Positions 15,715 to 25,423 are shown, counted from the first letter of the stretch. The stretch is 64,000 nt of DNA from an uncultured Saprospiraceae bacterium (GCA_937981555.1 CALJOK010000029.1:62001-126000), one strand, 5' to 3'. Notes: generated by a model not told the origin, from the letters alone. Made by a program: numbers and translations.

Positions 15715-18261
15715 ATGAATAACTCTTCCATTTTCCAAAAAGCCATTCCACATGTAGTGGCAATTCTAAGTTTTTTAGTGATTTGTAGTATGTATTTTTC
15801 TCCTCAATTGAATGGGAAGATTGTGCAAGCAGGTGATACTATTTCAAGTCATGGAATGTCACGTGAAATAACGGATTTTTATGAAGAAACTGGCGAACGT
15901 ACGTTGTGGACCAACAGCATGTTTGGAGGAATGCCGACTTATCAGATTGGAGCAGTTCAGCCGACTAATACCTTGAAATATGTAGAAAAATCGATGCATT
16001 TATATATACCTCGACCAATTGGATATTTCTTTGGGATGATGCTTGGATTTTATATTACGATGCTTTTATTTGGTGTCAACCCATGGGTGAGTATGATCGG
16101 AGCGATCGCCTTTTCCATTACAACTAATAACTTAGTTTTGTTTGGTGCAGGGCATATGACAAAGCTGAGGACATTCGCATTTTTTGGATTTATGCTGGTC
16201 GGAATAGTGATGGCTTTTAGGAAAAAATATATAGTTGGGGCAACTCTATTTGCACTAGGATTTGGGATTAATTTGTATGCCAACCATATTCAGATGACTT
16301 ATTATTTGTTTATATTTTTTGGAATTTATGGTCTGATTGAATTGGTAAGACATGCGCAACGAGGAGAAATGCAATCGTTTGGAAAAGCGGTAATGTATCT
16401 CGGAATTGGTGGACTTTTGGCAATTGGATCAAGTGCAACAAGTTTGTGGACTACCTATGAATATTCAAAAGATACAATGCGTGGGAATCCAATTTTGACC
16501 AAAGAAGCCAATGCGGTAGAAACGAGTAGTAATACCAAAGGTCTGGATTGGAAATATGCGATGCAATATAGTAATGGTTGGTTGGATTTATTTTCTTCGT
16601 TTATTCCTGGAGTAGTTGGCGGCGGCGGCGGAGAAATTGTTAGTGAAAAAAGTGCAACTGCAAAATTTATTTCTAAAAGAGGTCAATACAAAAAAGCTCC
16701 TCTCTATTGGGGGGCAGTTGGAAAAGGGAGTTCAACGGCCGGGCCAGTTTATTTTGGAGCAGCTATGTTTTTTCTTTTCTTCCTAGGATTATTAGTAGTC
16801 AAAGGATCATTGAAATGGGGAATTGCAGCAGGAGTTGTATTGACGATGTTGCTTTCTTTGGGAGATCATTTTGAGTTTTTCAATAAATTGTTTTTTGATT
16901 ATTTTCCTTTGTACAATAAATTTCGAACCCCCAATTCTATACTTGCCATCACCGCATTTTTAATTCCTGTTTTGGGAACATTAGCCATTTCAGATATTAT
17001 TAAAGGAAACAGATCAAAGGAAGAATTACTTAAGTCGCTTTACATAGCAACAGGTGTTCTAGGAGGAATATGTTTATTTTTTGGATTTTTTGGAGGATCT
17101 TTTTTCGACTTTACCTATGCAGCGAGAGATGCGAATTATGCTGCCAACCCTGAATTTTTGAATGCCTTGAAAACGGATCGAGCTGCTTTGATGCAATCTG
17201 ATTCGTTGAGATCGTTGGGAATTATTTTGGTTTCGGCAGGTTTGATTTGGGCATTCTTGACAAATAAAATCAAGCAGAATATTTTGCTAGTTGGTTTGGC
17301 GGTGATTACGATTGGAGATTTATGGACAGTTGGAAAAAGATATTTGAATGGTGATAATTTTACCAGCGAAAGAAAATATGAATCGTACAAAAACCCACGA
17401 CCAGTTGATACTCAAATTTTGAATGATAAAGATCTACATTATAGAGTGCACGATTTTACTATCAATGTTTGGAATTCTTCTTCGACTTCTTACTTTCATA
17501 ATACGATCGGAGGATATCATCCAGCGAAGTTGCAACGGATTCAAGATTTGTTTGAAAGAAATATAATGGGAGAGGATAACTCGTTGCGACAAGGTCTTTC
17601 TTCTCAAACTAGCGCTGATCTTTTTGGAAATATTCCAGCTTTCAATATGTTGAACACCAAGTATTTTATTGGAAATCCAAAAGCGGCTCCCATTCGAAAT
17701 CCTCGTGCGATGGGCAATGCTTGGTTCGTCGATAATATGAAAATGGTGGAAACTCCGAATGCTGAAATTGATGCATTAAAAGGTTTGGATGTGGCTTCAA
17801 CTGCTATCGTTAATAATGAATTTTCGGATTATGTAAGTGGCCTAAATCTTTCAAAAAATGGAACGATAAAATTGACTAAATACCAACCGAACCACATGAC
17901 TTATGAAAGTAATGCTACGAGTGACCAGTTGGCGTTATTCTCTGAAGTTTGGTACGGCCCGAACAAGGGATGGCAAGCATACATTGATGGAAATGAAGTA
18001 GATCATATTCGTGCAAACTATATTTTACGTGGATTAAAAGTTCCTGCAGGACAACATAAAATTGAATTTGTTTTTGCTCCAAAGTCTTATTCGATTGGAA
18101 AAATCATTACGTTGATTTGTTCATTGGCGATTGTTTTATCCTTGTTATGGTTTGCTTATAATTCATTTATGAAATTGAAAGAAGAAGATAATGATGTTGA
18201 AAAGGTTGAAGCAACAGATCATCAATTGAAAAAAACAACTTCTAAAAAGAAGAAGAAATAA
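15715..18261 (+). CDS. YfhO-family multi-pass membrane protein
   Basis: 848 residues. Many hydrophobic helices span about residues 10-520, with short loops. A large extracytoplasmic C-terminal domain follows (about 530-790, with HYRVHDF, TSYFHNTIGGYHPAKLQRIQDL, MLNTKYFI and GWQAYIDG), then one last helix and a Lys-rich cytoplasmic tail. YfhO proteins belong to the GT-C-like integral membrane glycosyltransferase group and add sugars to lipid or polymer carriers. In Bacteroidota they commonly sit near surface-glycan genes, as here before a GT4 gene. The acceptor is unknown. Confidence 0.88.
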   Translation: MNNSSIFQKAIPHVVAILSFLVICSMYFSPQLNGKIVQAGDTISSHGMSREITDFYEETGERTLWTNSMFGGMPTYQIGAVQPTNTLKYVEKSMHLYIPRPIGYFFGMMLGFYITMLLFGVNPWVSMIGAIAFSITTNNLVLFGAGHMTKLRTFAFFGFMLVGIVMAFRKKYIVGATLFALGFGINLYANHIQMTYYLFIFFGIYGLIELVRHAQRGEMQSFGKAVMYLGIGGLLAIGSSATSLWTTYEYSKDTMRGNPILTKEANAVETSSNTKGLDWKYAMQYSNGWLDLFSSFIPGVVGGGGGEIVSEKSATAKFISKRGQYKKAPLYWGAVGKGSSTAGPVYFGAAMFFLFFLGLLVVKGSLKWGIAAGVVLTMLLSLGDHFEFFNKLFFDYFPLYNKFRTPNSILAITAFLIPVLGTLAISDIIKGNRSKEELLKSLYIATGVLGGICLFFGFFGGSFFDFTYAARDANYAANPEFLNALKTDRAALMQSDSLRSLGIILVSAGLIWAFLTNKIKQNILLVGLAVITIGDLWTVGKRYLNGDNFTSERKYESYKNPRPVDTQILNDKDLHYRVHDFTINVWNSSSTSYFHNTIGGYHPAKLQRIQDLFERNIMGEDNSLRQGLSSQTSADLFGNIPAFNMLNTKYFIGNPKAAPIRNPRAMGNAWFVDNMKMVETPNAEIDALKGLDVASTAIVNNEFSDYVSGLNLSKNGTIKLTKYQPNHMTYESNATSDQLALFSEVWYGPNKGWQAYIDGNEVDHIRANYILRGLKVPAGQHKIEFVFAPKSYSIGKIITLICSLAIVLSLLWFAYNSFMKLKEEDNDVEKVEATDHQLKKTTSKKKKK

Positions 18262-18312
18262 TATTTAGTTGATTTAGAATGTTGTCAATTTTATTGATAC
18301 TCGTAGCGAAAA

Positions 18313-18343
18313 GGTATCGGATCCCTTAAAGGGATCCGATACC
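18313..18343. repeat. Perfect hairpin between yfhO-type gene and GT4 gene
   Basis: Fifteen-base perfect arms, GGTATCGGATCCCTT and AAGGGATCCGATACC, with a single-base loop. It lies 52 bases after the YfhO-type stop and 27 bases before the next start. There is no downstream T-run. Confidence 0.8.
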
Positions 18344-18369
18344 TAAACGTTTCACTTCACCAAAGAGTA

Positions 18370-19662
18370 ATGAAGGAAAAGCAGTTGAAAAAAAGAGTTC
18401 TTATCATCACATATTACTGGGTTCCGATGGGTGGCTCGGGCGTTCAACGGTGGGTTAAATTTTCTAAATACTTGCCTGAAAATGGATGGCAACCTGTCAT
18501 TTATACTCCTTCCAATCCTGATTTTCCTTTGCGAGATGAATCGTTTTTAAAAGATGTTCCCGAGAGTTGTGAAGTGATACGACAACCGATTTGGGAACCT
18601 TATCGTTTGGCGGCTCTTTTTTCCAATAAAAAAAATCTAAATACTGGAATGCTTCGCTCGGGAGAAAAAACATCTTGGAAAGATAATTTTCTCAACTACG
18701 TTCGGAGCAATTATTTCATTCCTGACCCACGCGTTTTTTGGGTAAAAAAATCTATTAAATTTCTAACAGCGTATTTACAAAAAAATCCAGTTGATGTAAT
18801 TGTCACTAATGGGCCGCCTCATAGCATGCATTTGATTGGGTTAGGTTTAAAGAAAAAATTAGGGATAAAATGGGTGGCAGATTTTCGAGATCCTTGGACG
18901 AATATTGATTTTTATCATTCTCTAAAATTGACTGAAAGTTCTGATCGGAAACATCGAGCCTTAGAAAAAGAAGTGGTCAGTACCGCTGATGTCGTGACGG
19001 TAGTGGGCAAGTCGATGCAAGCCGAATATCTGGAATATTCTGAAAACGTAAAAGTGATTACCAATGGTTACGATCAATCTATTTCCCAAAAAGAAGTAGT
19101 ACGTGACACTAAATTTTCGATGGCTCACATTGGTCTGATGAATGCTGATCGAAATCCAAAAATGCTTTGGAAAGTTTTGAAAAAAATAGGAGAGGAGCAA
19201 ACTGGATTTTTAGAAGATTTGGAAATTAAATTGATTGGAAAAGTGAGTGGGGATGTTTTAAATGCTATCGAAGAAAATAGTTTGACGTCACAATTAAAGT
19301 TAATTGATTATGTTCCGCACAGCGAAGTACATGGCTTGCAGCAAGCTTCGCAAATCCTGTTACTCGTTGTGAATGATACACCGAATGCGAAAGGAATTTT
19401 GACAGGAAAAATCTTTGAATACTTGATGGCTCGACGACCAATTTTAGCAGTTGCGCCAGAAGATGGTGATTTAGCAGAAATTATTAATCAGACAGAATCA
19501 GGAGAGGTTTTTGGTTTTTTAGAAATGAAAAAATTGGAAGCTTTTATTTTAAAATCCTATGCTGATTATAAAAAAGGAAGTTTAGAAATTCAATCTCATA
19601 GTATTGGAAAGTATAGTCGACAAAGTTTGACGAAAGATTTGGTTGCACTTTTTGAGGAATAA
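18370..19662 (+). CDS. GT4-type glycosyltransferase
   Basis: 430 residues, GT-B fold. The N-terminal domain opens with LIITYYWVPMGGSGVQRWVKFSKYLPENGWQPVIYTP, the glycine-rich acceptor-side motif. VVTNGPPHSMHLIGLGLKKKLGIKWVADFRDPW is typical of the family, and the C-terminal half contains the donor-site region around ILTGKIFEYLMARRPILAVAPEDGDLAEII. It is likely to transfer a sugar from a nucleotide donor during surface-polysaccharide assembly. It faces the flippase gene tail-to-tail, with a bidirectional hairpin between. Confidence 0.88.
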   Translation: MKEKQLKKRVLIITYYWVPMGGSGVQRWVKFSKYLPENGWQPVIYTPSNPDFPLRDESFLKDVPESCEVIRQPIWEPYRLAALFSNKKNLNTGMLRSGEKTSWKDNFLNYVRSNYFIPDPRVFWVKKSIKFLTAYLQKNPVDVIVTNGPPHSMHLIGLGLKKKLGIKWVADFRDPWTNIDFYHSLKLTESSDRKHRALEKEVVSTADVVTVVGKSMQAEYLEYSENVKVITNGYDQSISQKEVVRDTKFSMAHIGLMNADRNPKMLWKVLKKIGEEQTGFLEDLEIKLIGKVSGDVLNAIEENSLTSQLKLIDYVPHSEVHGLQQASQILLLVVNDTPNAKGILTGKIFEYLMARRPILAVAPEDGDLAEIINQTESGEVFGFLEMKKLEAFILKSYADYKKGSLEIQSHSIGKYSRQSLTKDLVALFEE

Positions 19663-19663
19663 A

Positions 19664-19741
19664 ATTTTTACCACATAGGTATATAGAAAACATAGGTTTT
19701 TAACTCTGCCTATGTTTTCTATATACCTATGTGGTAAAAAA
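19664..19741. repeat. Perfect 32-base inverted repeat between convergent genes
   Basis: The left arm begins TTTTTACCACATAGGTATAT and is perfectly complementary over about 32 bases to the right arm, which ends at GTGGTAAAAA, around a loop of about 12 bases. It lies between the convergent GT4 and flippase genes, with A/T runs on both outer sides, so it can serve as a two-way terminator. Confidence 0.85.
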
Positions 19742-19762
19742 AAATCTTTGAAAAAATATATC

Positions 19763-21262
19763 CTATTTGTTACCTACAAAACTTTTCAATTTATCCAATC
19801 CACTTCTCACCATTCCATTCACATCTGGTGAAATTTCAAAATACAAAGTCGCACCACCGTAAACAATTGTCAATAAAATAGAACGTAATATTATATTTAC
19901 AATTGGATGAAAGTTAAATGGAATGAAATAAATCATGGCCCAACACAAACCTGCCAACAATAAAATTTTCACCGTAGCGACAGTAAATGGTTGCATCTTA
20001 AAGTTGACCCAAATAAAAATCAGCTTCACAATATTAAACAAACTCAAAGAACAAAAAGTAGCGATAGCTGTACCCACCAATCCATACATAGGTATAAAAT
20101 ATAAATTGAACATGATATTCAAAACAGCTAAGACCAAGAGTGCGTAAAAATTAAATTGGTACTTTTTGGAAAAGCCAATGATGTCTGTATTCAAGCTTGT
20201 TGCCAAATCTACCAGTTTCGCTAAACCTAAAAATAGGATAACATTAATGCCTGTTTTAACCATGTCAGAGTTCGGCATCACTTCGATCAAATCATGAATA
20301 GAACCCCAAATTCCTAAAAATACAAACCAGCCAATGATTAGTAAAACGGTCGATGATTTTTGATAAATTAGTTTGATATGTGCTAAATCATTCGCCTCCC
20401 ACCTCGCAGAAATGATTGGTGAAGAAATAGCAATAATTCCTTTGGCAGGTTTCGAAATGACTTCTGTAATCACTAATGCAATAGCATATATTCCAGTCGA
20501 GGTAATATCAATCATCGCAGCCACCATCAAGGTATCAATCTTAAATGCGAGTTGACCTCCCAAAGCATTAAGCAACCCAAAAACAGAAAATTTCTGAATC
20601 TCTTTTCGTAAAGGAGGCTTGATGAAGTTTAAATTTAACTGGAAGAAAAGTTGTCCTAACGATTTGGTATAAATCAAAAAACCAATAAAAACTAACACAT
20701 AATTTAGGATCACTCCAATTACAAAAAATTGAGTGTCAATGTAATTTCCCAAAAATAAAAGTGCCAGAACAGGAACAGTTATTTTAATAAATATTTCGAA
20801 AACATTAGGAACGACAACCCGATTAAAATTGGAAACATACTTATAAAAAATCGCATTAAAAGTGAATAGAAAAACCATCGGAACGAGGTAGTAGAAATAT
20901 TCCGTCAGTAACTCCAGACTATCACTTTCTTTTAATAATATATCGAGAAATAAATATCTAATGAGCGGTAAGCAAACTAAAAAAAATATAAAACCGATCG
21001 AACTTCCAATCAATAAGAAACCTAAAAAGCCATGATGACCAGTTTTTAAATCTTTAAATTTTGGGAAAAATTTTACCGCATGAGTACTCAGGCCGAGTGA
21101 AAAAAATGAAACAGTCAACACGGTCGCATCAATGATTACTTTGAAAAGACCATACAGTTCAGGAATCCTTGGATAGATAAAGATGGTACTAAAAAGTCCA
21201 ATCACTACGCCAAAATAACTGACAATTGTATGTTTTAAGCCTTGTCTTTGAATGACACCCAT
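19763..21262 (-). CDS. Polysaccharide flippase (Wzx/MOP superfamily)
   Basis: 499 residues, about 12-14 predicted transmembrane helices over the full length. The N-terminus MGVIQRQGLKHTIVSYFGVVIGLFSTIFIYP is typical of the Bacteroidota oligosaccharide flippases. Family features include the paired six-helix bundles and the central loop PAKGIIAISSPIISARWEAND. It should move lipid-linked oligosaccharides from the cytoplasmic to the periplasmic face. It is nine bases from the TagB/TagF-like gene upstream on the same strand, so the two are probably co-transcribed. Confidence 0.9.
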   Translation of the reverse strand: MGVIQRQGLKHTIVSYFGVVIGLFSTIFIYPRIPELYGLFKVIIDATVLTVSFFSLGLSTHAVKFFPKFKDLKTGHHGFLGFLLIGSSIGFIFFLVCLPLIRYLFLDILLKESDSLELLTEYFYYLVPMVFLFTFNAIFYKYVSNFNRVVVPNVFEIFIKITVPVLALLFLGNYIDTQFFVIGVILNYVLVFIGFLIYTKSLGQLFFQLNLNFIKPPLRKEIQKFSVFGLLNALGGQLAFKIDTLMVAAMIDITSTGIYAIALVITEVISKPAKGIIAISSPIISARWEANDLAHIKLIYQKSSTVLLIIGWFVFLGIWGSIHDLIEVMPNSDMVKTGINVILFLGLAKLVDLATSLNTDIIGFSKKYQFNFYALLVLAVLNIMFNLYFIPMYGLVGTAIATFCSLSLFNIVKLIFIWVNFKMQPFTVATVKILLLAGLCWAMIYFIPFNFHPIVNIILRSILLTIVYGGATLYFEISPDVNGMVRSGLDKLKSFVGNK

Positions 21263-21271
21263 GTAGAAAAA

Positions 21272-22408
21272 TTAGGAATGATTTTTTATAAAATTGAATA
21301 ATCGATCACTTGCTTGACCATCATTGTATAAATGGAATCGCTCGGTTATTTCTTTTCTTCGCAACTCATCTTTTGCTGGATTCTCCAGGTTGTTTTTGAT
21401 GCTTTCAATGAATTCTTTTTGAGTGAGTGTTTTATCACCACAAGTAACTTCATCAAAGTCATACAACAGTCCTCTCTCTTCTAGGTACGCTTCTAAATCG
21501 TATGGAATATAAATTATTGGACGATCAAGCAGCAAGAAATCAAAATAGACACTAGAATAATCTGTCAATAAAATATCGCAATCCAACAACATTTGTTGAA
21601 TATCTATATCATTAACGACTGAAGTTTTTATTCTAATATTTGGATTGTCTTTTACGATGTCTACAAGGCGCTGATTGGTAGAATCCCTTTTGTGCGGTTT
21701 GATAATTATCTCCACATTATTTTTTGATAGAAAGTCATTCAATTCATTTTTATCAAAATCTGAAAATGGAAAAAACTCTGTAGGAGCCGTATCTCTAAAA
21801 GTAGGTAAATATAAAATCGTTGTTTTTTTGCCTGCAGCCTTTTGCCTATTTTTTTGACCAAAATAAATATCGTTACGTGGATAACCGAAAGTGATAAAAG
21901 TTTCTTTTGAATATTTAAATGCATCCATCATTCTTTGACGTTCCGTTTCAGAGCAAACCAAAAAATAATTTAGATTTAAATTAATCTTTCCTTGCACATT
22001 TACTTTCGAGAGATAACCAACATTTTTGAAGGTAATGGCATGCCACATATTGATGACAATTTGTTTTTTGTTGGTAGGCAGGTATGGAAAAATATCGCCA
22101 TTGCCATTGGACAACAAAACAAACTTAGCTCGAAGATAAACTAATAAAGCTTTGAAGGAAAAAGCATAAATTATATGATGACCAAAATTGATTTTTAATT
22201 TATCATATAATTTTTTGTTTTTGGTCAAGAGGTAAAATTCAAAATCATGATCCTCTTTTTTCCATAAAAATTCAAAAAAATATTTACTGTTATCGTTATA
22301 AAAACTAGCGTTTGGAATACCAATCAAAATCGTCTTTTTATCCTTTGGATAAATTTCACAAATCCATTTTAAAACACTACTAAATATTTGTTGTAAAAAT
22401 AATTTCAT
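21272..22408 (-). CDS. CDP-glycerol:poly(glycerophosphate) glycerophosphotransferase-like (TagB/TagF family)
   Basis: 378 residues, GT-B-like Glyphos_transf domain. Recognisable motifs are the FKNVGYL segment of the WHA(I)TFK box, FGYPRNDIYF, ILYLPTFRDTAP, IIKPHKRD and DILLTDYSSVYFDFLLLDRPIIYIPYDLEAY with an acidic tail (EERGLLYDF). Family enzymes transfer glycerol-phosphate or ribitol-phosphate from CDP carriers onto a lipid-linked sugar. In a Gram-negative host this suggests a glycan decorated with a phosphopolyol. No CDP-glycerol synthase (tagD-like) is in the window. Confidence 0.85.
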   Translation of the reverse strand: MKLFLQQIFSSVLKWICEIYPKDKKTILIGIPNASFYNDNSKYFFEFLWKKEDHDFEFYLLTKNKKLYDKLKINFGHHIIYAFSFKALLVYLRAKFVLLSNGNGDIFPYLPTNKKQIVINMWHAITFKNVGYLSKVNVQGKINLNLNYFLVCSETERQRMMDAFKYSKETFITFGYPRNDIYFGQKNRQKAAGKKTTILYLPTFRDTAPTEFFPFSDFDKNELNDFLSKNNVEIIIKPHKRDSTNQRLVDIVKDNPNIRIKTSVVNDIDIQQMLLDCDILLTDYSSVYFDFLLLDRPIIYIPYDLEAYLEERGLLYDFDEVTCGDKTLTQKEFIESIKNNLENPAKDELRRKEITERFHLYNDGQASDRLFNFIKNHS

Positions 22409-22426
22409 TAAAAATCAACTATTTTT

Positions 22427-22547
22427 GTTCTTTGACAAATACCGTGTTTTAAGTCAGCTAAAAATTGGAAATAACATTTCCCCATTTATGAACGGGATCA
22501 TTTTTATTTCCAACTTTTGTCTGACCACGGGATTCGTCAAAGAATGT
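22427..22547. repeat. Imperfect intergenic inverted repeat
   Basis: TTCTTTGACAAATACCGTG and AATTGGAAATAA on the left are mirrored by TTATTTCCAA and CACGGGATTCGTCAAAGAA on the right, over about 45 bases with small bulges and a loop of about 25. It fills the gap between the TagB/TagF-like gene start and the methyltransferase stop. Confidence 0.7.
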
Positions 22548-23212
22548 TATTTTTTTTGCACGATCAATCTAATCACGACAGGATCTTCTGTTTTGTAAGG
22601 AGCTAAACCTTTTGATTCAATACTGTATAAAACATCAAACCCGTGCGAAGAAAATTGTTGATGAAGTTCATCTAAAACAATGAATCTTCGATAGTGATCT
22701 GAGAAAAAAGCATTATCAGCTAGCGCTTCTCCAACTCCAAAAAGCTCATCTTTTACACTTCGAACTTCTACGAAAAAGAGTCCATTAGTTTTTAGATTAT
22801 TAGCTGCCCATTTGATTAATTTTCCTTCCCCTGCTTTGTCAATCGCATGAATGGTAAACCTAGAATATAAAAAATCACTCTTCTCCATTTCTGGTAGATT
22901 AGTCATATCTTCTGCTAGGAAATTAAGATTTTCGGTTGTTTCAAATTTCTCAGAAAGAAAGGCGATTTCTTTTTCACATTGATCTAAAGCGAGCACATTG
23001 ATTCCTTGTTGGGCAAAGTGTTTACTATCTCTTCCATTGCCACAACCAAACTCAATTAACTTTTTTCCCTCTTTTAAAAAAGGTGTAACAAACTCTGCAA
23101 ACGGAGAGCAATTAGAAGGTTCACGATGTTTAGAATAATAATTTTCCCAATAGGATGATGATGAATTCATGTATGGATATTTTTTCGTTAATTTTAAATT
23201 TGAGAGTAGCAT
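22547..23212 (-). CDS. Class I SAM-dependent methyltransferase
   Basis: 221 residues. An alternative ATG at 23170 gives 207 residues starting MNSSSSYWENYY, which fits the family better, but the upstream ATG cannot be excluded. The SAM motif I is KKLIEFGCGNGRDSKHFAQQGINVLALDQ. An acidic strand-2 end, the LAEDMTNLP region and a post-motif (NGLFFVEVRSVKDELFG) follow. The substrate is unknown. Its place between glycan genes suggests methylation of a sugar or lipid carrier. It is preceded by about 75 AT-rich bases before the next glycosyltransferase. Confidence 0.85.
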   Translation of the reverse strand: MLLSNLKLTKKYPYMNSSSSYWENYYSKHREPSNCSPFAEFVTPFLKEGKKLIEFGCGNGRDSKHFAQQGINVLALDQCEKEIAFLSEKFETTENLNFLAEDMTNLPEMEKSDFLYSRFTIHAIDKAGEGKLIKWAANNLKTNGLFFVEVRSVKDELFGVGEALADNAFFSDHYRRFIVLDELHQQFSSHGFDVLYSIESKGLAPYKTEDPVVIRLIVQKK

Positions 23213-23289
23213 TTTACTCTATTTATTATTGTTTTTTATATGTATAAAATGCATGCAAAGTTGCATTATTTTTTTCTAATTTTTTTCAT

Positions 23290-24339
23290 TCAACCAATCA
23301 ATTCAAAAAAAGCTTCCGCTCTTTTTTCTTGACTAAAATTTTCAATAATTCTATTCCTAGCTTTTTTTCCTAAATCATTTGACGGTGAATTTTGTAAAAT
23401 AGAATGTAGCAGTTGTTCCAAAAGTTTTGCATTTCTTTTTTCCAAAACAAAACCCGTCTCACCAATTATTTCTGGAAGTGCATTTATTCTGGAAACGATC
23501 GGAATACATTCACACAACATTGCTTCGCAAAGCGCAACTCCAAAACCTTCATAATTAGAAAGTTGAAAATAGTAGGTAGCTGCTTGCAATTTCTCTTTCA
23601 GTTTTTCAGGAACGAGTCTTCCGTGGCAAATTACATTGCTCGGTATTTCTCTTTTCCCTAAATCATCTATTCCAACAAAATGAAAAGTATGATCAGGAAA
23701 ATTATCAACCACTTCCAAAATCAACTCACCACCTTTTAAAAAAAATTGCCCATTGGATAATACGGTAATAAATGATTTTTGATTTCGAATGATGGTTTTA
23801 TTTGGTTCCCAACTCGATATTTTTAATCCGTTAGGGATTACTTGATAACTTGTTTTTACGCTTGGCAAATGATGTTGAAATCCTTGACGAATTGGATAAT
23901 CGGCAAAATAATTATTTTCATAAAAAACTAAGGATTGACTTACCGGCAAAAGTTGGGTACACCATTGATAAGATTTTTTTAAAATAAATTTTAGCCAAGG
24001 TTTTCTCAAATCCCCATAATTCAATTCTGGAAATGCTGCGCAATCCGTTCCATTCAAAATAATAAAAGTAGGAATATTCCTTCCTTTCCCAATCAACGAT
24101 GGCAAGAATGACCAGTAGCCTCCAAAGGAAATGATGATAGCTTTACATTGGAAACTATGAAAGAGTACAAAAAAGAATTGGTGAATGATATATAAAGGAG
24201 TGAGGTGTTTTTTTGACCAATTATAAATATTGGGAATCGTATTATATTTTTCAGATAAGAAAGATATATCTTCTTTGACAAAAGTGCTCAACGAAGGAGC
24301 GATGTAGATAATTTTTTTTTTATGAAGATCGGCTTCCAT
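23290..24339 (-). CDS. GT4-type glycosyltransferase
   Basis: 349 residues from the ATG at 24339; a TTG frame 18 bases longer is less likely. The N-terminal half is divergent (KKKIIYIAPSLSTFVKEDISFL). The C-terminal GT1/4 domain is clear, with VIPNGLKI, FVGIDDLGKREIPSNVICHGRLVPEKLKEKLQAATYYFQLSNYEGFGVALCEAMLCECIPIVSRINALPEII and the donor-binding acidic residues in YEGFGVALCEAM. It belongs to the same minus-strand glycan group as the flippase and the TagB/TagF-like gene. Donor and acceptor sugars cannot be inferred. Confidence 0.86.
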   Translation of the reverse strand: MEADLHKKKIIYIAPSLSTFVKEDISFLSEKYNTIPNIYNWSKKHLTPLYIIHQFFFVLFHSFQCKAIIISFGGYWSFLPSLIGKGRNIPTFIILNGTDCAAFPELNYGDLRKPWLKFILKKSYQWCTQLLPVSQSLVFYENNYFADYPIRQGFQHHLPSVKTSYQVIPNGLKISSWEPNKTIIRNQKSFITVLSNGQFFLKGGELILEVVDNFPDHTFHFVGIDDLGKREIPSNVICHGRLVPEKLKEKLQAATYYFQLSNYEGFGVALCEAMLCECIPIVSRINALPEIIGETGFVLEKRNAKLLEQLLHSILQNSPSNDLGKKARNRIIENFSQEKRAEAFFELIG

Positions 24340-24407
24340 TAAATGAAAATTAGTCAAACATGTTTAAAATCAAATGTAAAACGTTCAGCGGTTAACGCCA
24401 AACGAAT

Positions 24408-25301
24408 TTACCATTTATGTTTAAAGATATCCACATCAATATTTTCTAGATGATCTTTTGTAAAACAATAAATGTTATCAAGGTCTCTTAATTCTTCTTC
24501 ATTCTTTACTTCAATTAATTTTGATTTAGTGCTACTTGATTTTTCTAATTGAAAAATTTTGTAATCGTTAATTTCTTTGATGAAATTAAAAATCGAAACA
24601 TCACCATCATTTAATTTTTGTAATCGCTTCACGTACTCCACACAAATGATAGGAGGGTTTGATTTTAGAAGTTGTTGTGCTCCTTTCAAAACATGAATTT
24701 CAAATCCTTCTACATCAATTTTAATAAATTTAACTTGAGCTATTTTTTCAGATTCCAACACTTCATCAAGTACTAAAATATCAACCACCTCATGATGAGT
24801 TGGTTCATCATTATGGTCAACTAATGAAGGACTATGAATATCCGTATATAGTTTGAGTTGATTTTTTTCTTGGCCAAGTCCATTGTTAAATGGTTTTATG
24901 TTTTGACATTTATTCAATGCTTTGTTACTGGTAAGAATTCCAAATCGTTCACTTTGTGGTTCAAAAGAAAGAACCCTTCCTTTTCCAACATGTTGGCTTG
25001 CAAAAACGCTCATCAATCCAATACTAGCGCCTACGTCAATAAAGACATCACCTTGGTTTAAGCAATGTTTAATAACATTCAAAGTACCTACTTCGTAAAA
25101 ACCAAGATGGTAAACTTCCTTGCCACCATTGGGATGTACGTTCATTCTAAAATTATACTTGGTAGGAACTTCAACTTTTGTGGTTAGTTCTGGCAATAAG
25201 ATAGTGCTAACTAATCGAGCAAATTTTCGACTTCCAGGAAATCTCATTTTGTTGAAAAGTAAGTCGCTTAATTGATGTGCAAACAATATCCTTTTTTCCA
25301 T
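24408..25301 (-). CDS. FkbM-family methyltransferase
   Basis: 297 residues. SAM-binding motif DVGASIGLMSVFASQHVGKGRVLSFEPQ, then a strand with NNGLGQEKNQLKLY, and the family hallmark VKFIKIDVEGFEIHVLKGAQQLLKSNPPIICVEY. FkbM enzymes O-methylate sugars or polyketides. In a glycan cluster it likely caps or modifies surface sugars. It is the first gene of the minus-strand glycan group, and a strong terminator lies upstream, ending the preceding DUF2853 gene. Confidence 0.9.
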   Translation of the reverse strand: MEKRILFAHQLSDLLFNKMRFPGSRKFARLVSTILLPELTTKVEVPTKYNFRMNVHPNGGKEVYHLGFYEVGTLNVIKHCLNQGDVFIDVGASIGLMSVFASQHVGKGRVLSFEPQSERFGILTSNKALNKCQNIKPFNNGLGQEKNQLKLYTDIHSPSLVDHNDEPTHHEVVDILVLDEVLESEKIAQVKFIKIDVEGFEIHVLKGAQQLLKSNPPIICVEYVKRLQKLNDGDVSIFNFIKEINDYKIFQLEKSSSTKSKLIEVKNEEELRDLDNIYCFTKDHLENIDVDIFKHKW

Positions 25302-25360
25302 TCTTTAGTTTTTGGATAGTAATTGAATATTTTAAATAAAAAAGGATGAGAGTATTATGA

Positions 25361-25398
25361 AAAAAAAACTTGACTGAAATTTCAGTCAAGTTTTTTTA
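25361..25398 (-). terminator. Rho-independent terminator after DUF2853 gene
   Basis: AAACTTGACTGAAATTTCAGTCAAGTTT is a perfect hairpin flanked by A and T runs. It starts about 27 bases past the minus-strand DUF2853 stop and separates it from the glycan genes. Confidence 0.9.
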
Positions 25399-25423
25399 AT
25401 TTCTAGTTGTGTCTCAAGATGTA

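Noticed and set aside
24339-24357. Upstream TTG start for the GT4 gene
   Set aside because: The ATG at 24339 gives a normal N-terminus for the family, and the extra residues have no family character.
25361-25398. Hairpin considered as one of the long repeat elements
   Set aside because: Short stem flanked by A and T runs just after a stop codon, which fits an ordinary terminator.
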